From contig CM033399.1 of NCBI GenBank assembly GCA_019426215.1, positions 26,731,022 to 26,795,021 of the forward strand: a DNA stretch of 64,000 nucleotides. Direction: 5' to 3'. This DNA is from Buddleja alternifolia (Eukaryota > Streptophyta > Magnoliopsida > Lamiales > Scrophulariaceae). Position 1 is the first letter of the stretch, and every line of letters starts with the position of its first letter. Positions 1-9,896 of the stretch are shown here, piece by piece. The notes under the pieces were generated by a model. It saw nothing but the letters and a program-made list of their open reading frames with translations. It did not search any database and was not told the DNA's origin. A program made the translations under genes and the position numbers.

Positions 1-1240
1 TTGGGAAATGTATCCTATCGCGAGGGAGAATTCAGTCTTGCCCAAGGCTCCAGGGCCTTCAATGAAAAAGATGCTGAGGTCCGATCCAAAAAAGACCCTG
101 GTCTTTCTGAGGCCAAGGAATGGAAAACTTGGAATATTCTAAGGTAGAAATTAGAGGAGATCGATCAAAACATTGGGGTAATGTGGAAGGAAGCTAAGAA
201 TCCTTCTACGAACCTCTTTTCTATCAGAGAATCTCCATTCATTGAGAAGACCATGAAAGAAGATATACCTTCAAATTTTTAGATGTCTGGAGAGAGTTAT
301 GATGGAACCTCAGACCCCCGTGACCATCTTAAGAGTTTCCAAGCTCTCATGGTATTTCACGGAGTGACTGACGCTATCAAATGTCGAGCCTTCTCGACCA
401 CGCTCAGAAAGAGTGCAAGGGTGTGGTTCTCGTCACTGCCTGGAGCATCCATTGGATCCTTTAAGGAGTTGGCTCAAGAATTCCTTAGCCATTTTGCCAG
501 TAGTAAACAATATTAAGAAGGCTTCGACCCACCTCATTGGTGTTCGTCAAAATAACAACGAGTCTTTGAGAGACTTCATCCAACGCTTCAACAAAGAGGC
601 CCTAGAAGGTCAAAACCTTGATAAATCTGTGGCCTTAGCAGCGCTCATGAACGGTGTAAGAAAATCATCACGGTTTGTTTCTCCTTGGCAAAAAAGCCAC
701 CTCTTGATTTGGTTGACCTATTCAACAAAGCAGAAAAATACATCAGTTCTGAAGAGATGTCTAAGGCTGGAATTGAAGCTGCGCGCGAATCCTCAGACAA
801 GAGAAGAAAAAAAAACAAAGATCAAAATGAGCAAGGAAAAAGAAAAAAAGTCAGGGAAAGGTTGTCCGTGTCCACTATTTCATCTAAGGACCGGAGAAAC
901 ACACATAAATATGATAACTAAACTCCTTTGAATGCATCTAAGAATGAAATCTTGATGTACATTCAAGATAAGGAGTATGTCAAATGGCCCGGAAAAATGA
1001 GGACTGTTGATACGACCGTGACCATGGTCACGAGACTAAAGACTGCGAACTACTAACGAAGGAGATTGAGGACTTAATCAAAAGAGGCCATCTCTCCAGA
1101 TTTACAAACAGGGATCGGCAAAATCCTCAACCTTAGCAGAGACACCCTAGGGAGTAGAGCCCAAACCTGCAAAACCCTCAAAGTAAAAATAATCCACCAC
1201 CAGCTGGGGTCATTGGGGTCATAGCAGGAGGATCTTCTGG
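1..1240 (+). pseudogene. G gag, broken
   Basis: Capsid-type gag of a Ty3 element. Open stretches at 283-516, then frame +2 around 515-690, then frame +1 again from 685 to 921, show two frameshifts. The segment with YDGTSDPRDHLKSFQ and KSARVWFSSLP is the classic retrotransposon gag fold of this lineage, followed by SLRDFIQRFNKEAL. The frame of 283 extends upstream through in-frame TAGs at about 146 and 280, so the true start is left of the window or degraded. At about 1002-1090 a DHGHETKDC segment gives the His/Cys motif usual near the gag C-terminus in Tat elements. A Lys/Glu-rich tract lies between. Not functional. Confidence 0.8.
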
Positions 1241-1242
1241 AG

Positions 1243-1683
1243 GTGAGAGTAAATCAGCTAGAAAAGCATACGCCAGACAACCTCAAACCGAAGAACCTCG
1301 TGAGAAAAAGACCACGAACAGGAGAGTCTATCACGTTCGAAGATGACGATATGGATGGAGTTCATAATTCTCACGATGATCCTATGGTGATCACTCTTAC
1401 CATAGCCAACTATGAGGTAAGAAGAATTCTCATGGATAGTGGTAGTTCGGCCAATATTATATTCTATGAAATTTTTCATAAGATGAACATCGGGCGAGAA
1501 CGTTTGAGGCCAATAAAAACTCCACTTGTTGGCTTTACCTGTGAGACAATGGAGCCTGAGGAAATAATAACTCTTCCCATCACTACGGGACCTCAGTAAA
1601 CCACAGTCATGGTAGATTTTTTGGTTGTGAAGGTACCCTCTACATAAAATGTCATCCTTGGGAGACCTAGACTAAATAAATGA
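1243..1683 (+). pseudogene. G aspartic protease domain
   Basis: Retropepsin-like domain that would process the polyprotein. The open stretch 1243-1599 contains MDSGSSANII with the catalytic Asp in DSGS at about 1434-1445. The typical sequence before it (VITLTIANYEVRRILMDSG) and after it (LVGFTCETMEPEEIITLP) is present. A TAA ends the frame at 1597-1599, and a second conserved element (VILGRPRLN) follows in frame after further stops, to about 1680. The active-site Asp is kept but the frame is not. Confidence 0.75.
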
Positions 1684-2003
1684 GGGCTATCATCTCAACA
1701 CATCATATGCAAATGAAATTCCGAACTGAGCATGGCATTGGACGAGTCCGAGGAGACCAAGGCATAGCTAGACAATGTTATGTCGTATCTCTCAAAGGAA
1801 AAACATCTCAAACGTTGTCCATTGAGAGTTTGGAACCAAAGAGTAAACATGAAAAATTAGGAGAACCTATAGATGATCTCCTCTATGTCCAACTTCTTGA
1901 AGGGAATGATGACAAGATGGTGAAGATTGGGTCTTCATTTAATAAAGACATGAGAGCAAAATTTGTTCAATTCTTAAGGGAGAATGCCAACGTCTTTGCT
2001 TAG
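1680..2003 (+). pseudogene. G pol linker between protease and RT
   Basis: Open 107-codon stretch in the position of the spacer between protease and reverse transcriptase of Tat-type Ty3 pol. It includes the TEHGIGRVRGDQGIARQCY segment, which in relatives marks the end of the protease unit, and then an FVQFLRENANVFA segment that normally precedes the RT. It ends in TAG, probably a TGG (Trp) codon originally, since relatives read AW at this place. It is a fragment of the same broken polyprotein, not a separate gene. Confidence 0.6.
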
Positions 2004-2568
2004 AACCCCTCAGACATGCCAAGTATTGATCCTGAGGTTATTGTCCATAGACTCAATGTGGATCCTAGCTTCCGGCCGGTCAGACAAAAGAAAAGGAGTT
2101 TTGCACCAGAGAGAATCTAAGCTATGAATGAAGAAGTCGACAAACTTTTGGAAGCTAAGTATATAAGGGAGGTTGACTATCCTAATTGGCTATCTAACAT
2201 TGTCCTTGTCCATGTCCAAAAACCAAATGAAACTTAGACGATGTGTGTGGATTTCACGGACTTGAACAAAGCGTGTCCCAAATATAGTTTTCCTCTTTCG
2301 AGGATTGATCAACTTGTGGATGCTACTGCTGGATGTGACCTCCTTAGCTTCATGGATGCATTCCAAGGATACCACCAGATTCAAATGCACCCAGATGATG
2401 AAACAAAGATCTCGTTTATCACTGACAGAGGACTTTATTGTTTCAAAGCGAAGCCTTTTGGGCTAAAAAATGTTGTGGCAACCTATCAAAGGCTCGTCAA
2501 CAAGATTTTCAAATCTCAAATTGGGCAAAATATGGAAGTATCTGTGGACGATATGTTGGTGGAATGTT
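2004..2568 (+). pseudogene. G reverse transcriptase, N-terminal half
   Basis: RT fingers/palm of a Ty3 element. The region 2040-2240 is in frame but has stops, including TAG for Trp before MCVDF at 2236. The stretch 2241-2568 carries MCVDFTDLNKACP, FMDAFQGYHQI (first catalytic Asp), KPFGLKN and SVDDMLV (catalytic Asp pair; the usual Tyr is Ser). The gene stops dead at 2568, where the LTR of E1 begins. It resumes at 12064 without loss of sense apart from the duplicated target bases. The 5-bp target duplication is ATGTT on the left (2564-2568) and ATGCT on the right (12064-12068), one base different. Confidence 0.85.
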
Positions 2569-4712
2569 TGTTAGAATAGTGTCCTGCGAGCCAATTCTAG
2601 ATAGGCTTTCTTTATCTATTCTTGTAATAAACAATTTTGTTTTACATTATATTAATAAAAGGCATTTCTTCATCTTATGTTTATATTGTTATAACTGTAT
2701 GATGAAGTCCCTAGAATTCACACATAGCTATGGGGCTTGATATCTCATTGGATGGATATCATAAAACTAGTCTCTAAGGCTGTGATTTCTAAATACTGTC
2801 CAAGTCATACAATTATCAAGATAGGACATTGATAATTCGGATAGACTTGCGCCTATGATGCGCACTCTTAATTAGAAAATGTCTCGTTTTATAGACATTA
2901 GTGTAGTTGACACAAATGCACATACGCGGGTGCTTGTTGAGAACAAGTTCACTGATTACCTAGGCTGAAACTTCCTAAATTGGAATTATTTCTATATATG
3001 TCGAATTAGGAGTTTCTTGATCATGATAGTGCAAGATTAATTCTTTGACTTGAGTCATCACAGTAATCTTGTATATTGACTCCCTGCACTTTGACTCCTG
3101 TACCAGTTCTTTTACAAGGACACATATGGACTGGTGATTGGGTTTAGTGACTCGTATATGGAGGTTGGTGTTGACAACAAAGGATCCATCACTTGTCTAA
3201 ATGAACAAGTGAATTTTCTATATAATTATAAGTGATTTGACTGAGTTAGTCCTTGGCCAAGGCAAGTAAGTAATTAATTAAGAAATGAGTTTCTTGAATT
3301 AATTAATCACTAGTCAAACACATTTGAATTATTAAGATTGAATTTAAAAAGGATCTCGACCAATAAGATTCCTCGATCCTTAATTCAATTGGAAAATTAG
3401 TTGATGGAAGAATCTCACTTGCATGGAATGTTCGATTGGAAAGGTTCACTTTGAATCGCCTACATCTAGGTCTTCAAGATAAGTAGCTAGAAACTTTTCT
3501 TTGATTTATGGGTATCTTATATTTAATGGAGATTAAATAATAAGATGGTTAATTAAAAGTGTTTAATTAATCGAGACAATTTAATTGTCCAAATTAAATC
3601 ATAAAGGTTATGAACCCATTACTAGTATGTTGGTGAACCTAAAGGGTCACACACAATACTCGGACAAATCCATTTCTTAATTAAGGAAATTTAATTCAAA
3701 GTAGTTGAGTTAATATATTAATTAATTAGATTAATTAATTAAGACTTTTATTTATTCAAGTGTTAGATAAATAAATTAATTAAGTTGATAAGATTAATTT
3801 TATTAAGCTTAAGTCTAGAAAGCATTTAATTTAATTGAAAGTGACTTTTAATTAATCTAGTATGGTGGATTAATTATTAAAAGGCTATTTTATTAAGCCT
3901 TGGTCGAAAATTTGGATGAAGAAAATAACTAAAGGAGTTTAATTAATTTTCTTCTAGAAGGAAATAAGATTTCTTGGAGAGAAAGAAAACTAATTAAATT
4001 AGAAGAGTTCTATTTAGAAATTAATTAGTCTTCTATTCCTACATGGAAAAGGATTAATGTATAAGAGTTCTACATGGAAAAGAATTGCAAGAACCTAGTC
4101 CTATATATAGGACATGTAGAGAACGAAAAGGATGATAGCTTCACAAGCCAAAAATTTTCGTTCCTCTAGCATAGAAAATTGTTTCTCTCTCTCCACATAC
4201 AAGTTCTTGAGTTCTTGATTATTCATCAAGATCTTGAATTCAAGAATTCTTTCAAATTACTTAGAGAAAATTTTTACTTTCTCCTTAGAGTTAGAATAAA
4301 CGTTTATAGATCAACCTAGCTAAAGATTATAAACAAGTGGGTATCCAGGGTGTGGATCAACTTTAGAGGAGAAACACTTGGGTCTCTGAAGTGAATCAAG
4401 AATCCGATCAAAGACGTTTTGGGTGGAGGAATTCGAAATCTATATCAAAGGGAAAAACGAAGGAGTTGATTCAAGGAACGAGGAGCAAGCTAGGGAGCTT
4501 ACGTTAAGGAAGAAGAAACTCTTCAATTTTTGCGAAAAATCGAATAAGGTAAGATCTTCTTTATTTAAGTTTTCAATAACTAGTGTAGAGATGTGCAAGC
4601 TTATGATACGTGATAAGCCCGCAGGATTAATAAACTCGCATGTTTGAATCCTAGAAACTAAAATTTTAATTTTCCGCTGTACTTAGTCGGGCTATATGTA
4701 TATTTTCCAACA
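2569..4712 (+). repeat. E1 5' LTR
   Basis: A 2,144-bp LTR starting TGTTAGAATAG and ending TTTTCCAACA, giving the TG...CA ends. It aligns along its whole length with 9897-12063. It is very AT-rich, with many TTAATTAA tracts, and holds no coding sequence. A TATA box lies at 4099-4112, so U3 is about 1.5 kb and R/U5 about 0.6 kb. Open reading stretches inside it are chance. Confidence 0.9.
4099..4112 (+). promoter_or_regulatory. E1 5' LTR TATA box in a 14-bp palindrome
   Basis: TCCTATATATAGGA is a perfect 14-bp palindrome and the best TATA box in the LTR. It is preserved identically in the 3' LTR (11427-11440). It lies about 600 bp before the PBS, in a position fitting the transcription start of the element. 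Promoter function is inferred. Confidence 0.6.
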
Positions 4713-4713
4713 G

Positions 4714-4725
4714 TGGTATCAGAGC
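4714..4725 (+). other. E1 primer binding site (initiator tRNA-Met)
   Basis: TGGTATCAGAGC, one base after the 5' LTR, is the usual plant copia primer site, complementary to the 3' end of initiator tRNA-Met. It fixes the orientation of the element. Confidence 0.9.
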
Positions 4726-6409
4726 CTAAGACTCGCGCATCGTTATGCATGATCCGTTTAATTTTAATTGTTACATGTGATGCACGTTTAAAATTAATTA
4801 AATTCATGAATTTTATTGATTTGGGGATTTTCAGAAAAGCTATTATTTTCAGTTTTTAAAGGATGTTTAAATCTGAAGAATAATTCTATGTAATGAGATT
4901 ATATTGAATATACAGCTTAGCTGTGCACGTGTGTGTTTTTGTAAGCGTACTGGAATATTGGAAAATTATACTTGGAATTCTTCCGTAAAGTATTGGTAAT
5001 AGATTTACCATGCAATTTGGAATTGCATGAAATCCCACCACCATGCAATTTGGAATTACATGAAATTGGAAAATAAGTGCACGGTAAACGATTTACAATT
5101 TTTTTGTTTAAAAATTCTTTTCATGTGATATGTAAGACATGGGTTAGAATTTGTAGACAACGAGTACACGTGTGCTGTTGGTGTGTGTATGTATGCAAGT
5201 TCATTAAATAGTCGTGTGTATTTGTTCCGAGATGATGGTTTTTCCAAGTAATTAATTTAATTTAAAAGGCGTTTTAAATTATTAATTTTTTTTGGAAAAA
5301 TCAAGTTTTATTGAGAAACTCCGAATTGATTTAATTTATGAGGAATATTTGGTAAATTAAGAATTTACATATGCTTTCATGAATTGATATGCATGATGGA
5401 ATTTTGAGGCCATTAGGATTGTACAAGCATGTTTACTTTCCGTTATTTATTTATTCGCCTTGCCGGCGTTCGATCCTTGATGGCTCTAGATAGGATCGAT
5501 CTAGATATGACCCAAAATATCCATGTTATATTTTATGTATGAGATGCATGTTTTTATGAGGCACGATTTTATGTATGTGATACATGATTTTATAATATGC
5601 ATGATTTATGTATGAGATGCATGATTCTATGTATAAGATGCATGTTTGTATAAGATACATGTTTTTAAGATTATACTTATCTTTTGTATTCTTTTCATGT
5701 GTTGTTGGGCATAATTAGGATAGAGACTTAGATAACATAATCGAAACAATGATGAGACCTTTCATAATATACTAAAATTCCCTTACTTATTAGATAAGTT
5801 TATAAAATCTTAATGATTATAATTTTAAGTTAATATGGGATAAAATTAAACGGGGTTTAATATTCCATGCCTACCATCAAAAGTAATAGCATGTCGGTGC
5901 TACTTATGTAGATTAGTGGACCATTGCAAGTGGGACTTTCTATAATGAGAAAGCCGTGATTATTACTAAGCATAGAGATGCACATGGGTAATTTATCCTC
6001 TAAGTTGACCATTGCAAGTGAAACTTTTTGGGTGGATTATTTACATGTAGGCTTGATGTGTCTAACTTAACATAGGAGTAACATGGGGGCTCATAAAATT
6101 GAGGTCTATGTGAAACATGAGGTAAAATAATTGAGGGTTACATAGAGATGTAATTGACAAGTGTTGTTTACCTATTTAATTATTATGTATGTGTCCATAA
6201 AATTGGGGTATGTAATAATTAAATTGGACTTCAAACTCACTAAGAAAAATTATTTTTCTCGAATTCTTTAATGAGGGTTATTGAATTTGAATTAAATAGT
6301 GGGAGGTAATTTATGATTAAAAGACCTTAAAATCATATCTACACATAATGTATTAAACATCTTCTTAATCTCCGTTTCGCTTTAATTTGTAGATAACTAG
6401 ATATCTAAG
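4726..6409 (+). other. E1 leader, noncoding
   Basis: About 1.7 kb between PBS and gag, without convincing ORFs. It holds two near-identical 21-base palindromic units at about 5012-5060 (arms CATGCAATT and AATTGCATG), degenerate ATGTATGAGATGCATG-type repeats at about 5525-5665, and a repeated GACCATTGCAAGTG at about 5920 and 6006. Long leaders are common in copia elements of this type. Confidence 0.7.
5525..5665 (+). repeat. Degenerate tandem repeat in E1 leader
   Basis: Five or six imperfect units of about 25 bases built on TATGTATGAGATGCATG, with ATGCATG or ATACATG cores. Each core is close to palindromic. It is seen only in the E1 leader. Function unknown. Confidence 0.6.
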
Positions 6410-7201
6410 ATGGCTAAGAACCTGCTTTCCACAATTCTCGACACAAACAAACTCACTGGACCCAACTATTCTGATTGGCTTAGAAACCTTAAGATAGTGC
6501 TCAACCCTGAGAATAGAGCCTATGTCTTGACTGATGCACCTCTCTCCACTCTGCACGAGGGTGCTGAGGAAGAGGAAATCGAAACCCATAAGAAATGGTT
6601 AAACGATGACCTCGAAGCAAGGTGCACGATGCTTGCATCAATGTCGAATGAGTTGCAAAAGCAACATGAAAATATCGCAAGTGCTGCTGGTATTTTCAAT
6701 CACTTACAAGAGTTGTATGGTAAAAAGTCTAGGAGGGAAAGGTACTTAGTGTCTAAAGAGCTTTTCAGAGCTCGTATGATTGAGGGGTCAAATGTCCAAG
6801 AACATGTGCTTAAGATGATTGGGCTCATTGAGAAGCTCGCAAGTCTTGACCTTTTTCTAGACAATGAACTCTCAGTGGACTTAGTACTTCCATCCTTGCC
6901 TAGCTCATTCCACCAATTTGTGGTTAACTTTAGCATGAACAGTCTGGAGGCGACCTTGCCTGACTTGTTAAGCATGTTAAGGACTGCAGAAGCCACCAGC
7001 AAGAAGGACAAGCCAGTCCTACTTGTGAGTTCTGCCCATTCTAAGGCTAAGAAGCCAAAGAAAGGGAAAGGGAAGAGTTCCCAAAAGAACAAGAAGCTAA
7101 AAGCTAAAGGTGGGGTCAAGAAGATTAAAGCCGATAAATATAAGGGTGATTGTTTTCACTACGGTTGGCATTGGAAGAGGAACTATATTAAAGGTGTTTA
7201 A
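6410..7201 (+). pseudogene. E1 copia gag, truncated C-terminus
   Basis: A 263-codon ORF. The N-terminus TNKLTGPNYSDWLRNLKIVL is the typical plant copia gag start, followed by the UBN2-type capsid region (KELFRARMIEGSNVQEHVLKMI; LPSLPSSFHQFVVNF). A Lys-rich segment (about residues 205-245) leads into CFHYGWHWKRNY, where a CX2C zinc knuckle should be. The first Cys is there, but the second is Tyr and the remainder is lost. The ORF ends at TAA 7199-7201. The knuckle end and all of the protease are deleted: only about 50 bp separate this stop from the GAG-pre-integrase domain. The gag fold itself is open and could be expressed. It is related to the gags of C and D. Confidence 0.85.
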
Positions 7202-7253
7202 TTTAATTTGTTTTTCTTAAATAAGAAAACAAGATAACTTAAAAAGTACACTA

Positions 7254-8572
7254 ATGTGGCATGCTAGACTAGGACATATTTCCAAAGAAAGAATGCACAA
7301 ATTGGCAAAGGAAGGTGTACTCGACCTTAAGGAAGAGGAAACCATGCCTACTTGTGAATCTTGTCTTAAAGGAAGAATGACCAAGTCACCATTTGTAGGA
7401 CAAGTGGAACGTGCCACTCATCCTTTGGATTTGATCCGCTTGGATGTTTGTGGTCCTTTTAGTATAAGTACTAAAGGAAGGTGTACTTACTTCATTACTT
7501 TTACCGATGATTATTCACGGTACGGATATGTGTACCTTTTGAAACACAAATCCGAAACTTTTGAAAAGTTCAAAGAGTTTAGGAATGAAGTAGAAAAGCA
7601 ACTAAGTCATAGTATTAAGACTCTTCGATCTGATTCAGGAGGAGAATACTTAAGTGACGAATTCCTTAGTTATCTTAAAGAGAATGAGATTCTCTCTCAG
7701 TGGACTCCGCCTGGAACACCACAATTGAATGGGGTGTCTGAGCGAAGGAATAGGACTTTATTGGATATGGTCTGTTCCATGATGAGTTTCACTGAAGTTC
7801 CTCCATCTTTCTGGGGTTATGCCTTAGAAACTGCGTCTTATCTATTAAATAGATTGCCTTCCAAATCAGTGCCCCAAACACCTTATGAGTTATGGCGTGG
7901 TAAACCGGCCCCATACAAACATCTTTGAGTATGGGTTGTTCAGCCTATGTGAAAAGGCCAGTGGGAGATAAATTAGAGTCTAAGTCTAGCTTCTGTAAAT
8001 TTGTGGGGTACCCTAAAGAAACTGCGGGGTACTACTTCTATGATCAATCGGAACAAAAGGTGTTTGTTTCAAGGAATGTCATCTTCTTAGAGAAGGAGTT
8101 TCTATTAGATAGAAATGGCGAGATCATAGAACTTGAAGAAGTTCAAGAACCACAAATTATTTCACAAACTTTGGAAACACAAACACAAGAAAACACTGAA
8201 ATATCTAACACACAACCTCCGAGAAGATTCGAAAGGATCCGAGGGCCACCTGAAAGGTATGGTCTATTACTAGAAAGTAATAGGGAGGAGCTTCAAGTGG
8301 ATGATGATCCAAGAAGCTACAACAAAGCAATATGTGATATTGATTCGGGGAAGTGGCAAAGTTCCATGGAATCTAAATTGGACTCCATGTACTCCAACAA
8401 GGTATGGACCTTGGTAGATCCACCAGAGGGTATAGTACCCATTGATTGTAAGTGGATCTATAAGCAAAAGCTTGGAGCAAATGGAGAGGTAGTGACCTAT
8501 AAAGCTAGGCTAGTGCAAAAGGTTACACTCAAAGAGAGTGTATCGACTATGAAGAAACATTTTTGCCAGTAG
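7254..8572 (+). pseudogene. E1 GAG-pre-integrase, integrase, start of RT
   Basis: Copia integrase. The HHCC segment is WHARLGHISKERM ... CESCLKG. The DDE triad is complete in LDVCGPF, RSDSGGEY and SERRNRT. The frame breaks at 7926-7928 (TGA) with a lost base just after, and continues from 7925 to 8572 with the integrase C-terminal region (VGYPKETAGYYFYD) and the RT start ([21 protein letters not shown]). After 8510 the frame shifts again. The integrase core is intact at residue level but not as one protein. Confidence 0.85.
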
Positions 8573-9222
8573 CCATGTTTAAATCCATTAGGATTTTGCT
8601 TGCAATATCTGCTCATTATGATTATGAAATATAGCAGATGGATGTGAAAACCACCTTCCTCAATGGAAACATAGAGGAAGAGATTTACATGAAACAACCA
8701 GAAGGTTTCATATCTAGTGGGAGTGAGCAAAAGGTTTGCAAACTCCAAAAGTCCATTTATGGACTAAAGCAAGCATCCCGAAGTTGGAACATCTGTTTTG
8801 ATGAAACTATAAGGATGTATGGTTTCATTAAAAACGAAGATGAACCATGTGTGTACAAGAAAGTCAGTGGGAGTGCAGTGACATTCTTAGTACTTTAAGT
8901 TGATGATATTCTACTCATTGGGAATGATGTAGGAATGATGCAATCAACTAAAGTATGGTTATCCACCAAATTCTCCATGAAAGACTTAGGAGATGCATCC
9001 TACATCTTAGGAATTAAAATCTATAGAGATAGATCAAGAAAAATGATAGGATTGTCTCATTCAATGTACATAGACAAAATGCTAAAAAGGTTTAATATGG
9101 AGGAATCAAAGAAAGAATTCTTGCCTATGAGTCATGGGATCCGGTATTCTCGATCCATGTGTCCTTCGACAACCCAGGAACGAGATAGGATGGCTCGCGT
9201 ACCATATGCTTCTGCCATATGA
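8573..9222 (+). pseudogene. E1 reverse transcriptase
   Basis: Copia RT. An in-frame TAG precedes QMDVKTTFLNG at 8638, which has the first catalytic Asp, followed by IYMKQPEGF and KSIYGLKQASRSWN. The YVDD motif is destroyed: the Tyr codon is TAA (8896-8898), followed directly by VDDILLIGND. The remaining palm/thumb (DLGDASYILGIKIYRDRS; SMYIDKMLKRF) runs on to a TGA at 9220-9222. The enzyme cannot be made. Confidence 0.85.
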
Positions 9223-9876
9223 AGTATTATGTATGCAATGTTATGTACAAGGCCTGATGTGGCTCATGCATTAAGTGTAGTGAGTCCTTTTCAGTCCGAC
9301 CCAGGTGAGTTGCACTTGGTAGCCGTGAAAACAATCCTCAAGTACTTGAGAAGGACTAAGGACTTATTTTTGATATACGGCGGTGGAGAATTGAAACTAG
9401 AAGGGTTCACTGACTCTAGTTTCCAATCAAAGGTGGATGATTTGAAATCAATGTCAGGGTTTATATTCACCCTCAATGGTGGAGCAGTAAGTTGGAAGAG
9501 TTCCTAATAGAAAACTACTGCGGATTCCACAACCGAGGCTGAATACATAACTGCATCTGATGCAGCAAAGGAAGCTGTTTGGATTAGAAACTTCATCCAA
9601 GGGTTGGGTGCAGTCCCTAGCATTGTCGATCCAGTACCTCTATATTGTGACAATAATTGCGCCATTGCTCAAACAAAGGAGCCGACGTCTCATCAAAGAT
9701 CCAAACACATAGAGAGGCGATACCATCTAATCCGAGAGATTGTTGGTAGAGGTGACGTACGTGTGGAAAGAGTCGACACAACGGAGAACATAGCGGATCC
9801 ACTAACTAAGCCCTTGTCTCGTAATGTATTAGAAGTACATCTTGAGAAGATGGGTCTAAAATACCAAGGAGATTAG
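9223..9876 (+). pseudogene. E1 RNase H domain
   Basis: Copia RNase H at the pol C-terminus. Recognisable are CTRPDVAHALSVVS (the connection), LEGFTDSSFQS (catalytic Asp), STTEAEYIT (catalytic Glu) and YCDNNCAIAQ (Asp), then HIERRYHLIREIV and ENIADPLTKPL. Two consecutive stops TAATAG at 9505-9510 replace what relatives read as Gln-Gln, each explained by a C-to-T change. The final stop TAG is at 9874-9876, ten bases before the PPT. Confidence 0.85.
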
Positions 9877-9885
9877 CTCTAGTGC

Positions 9886-9894
9886 AAGTGGGAG
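9886..9894 (+). other. E1 polypurine tract
   Basis: AAGTGGGAG is the standard copia plus-strand primer, two bases before the 3' LTR start. Confidence 0.8.
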
Positions 9895-9896
9895 TT

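Noticed and set aside
4714..4725. TGGTATCAGAGC sites as pieces of tRNA genes
   Set aside because: Each lies next to an LTR end and only matches the primer-binding complement; no cloverleaf surrounds it.
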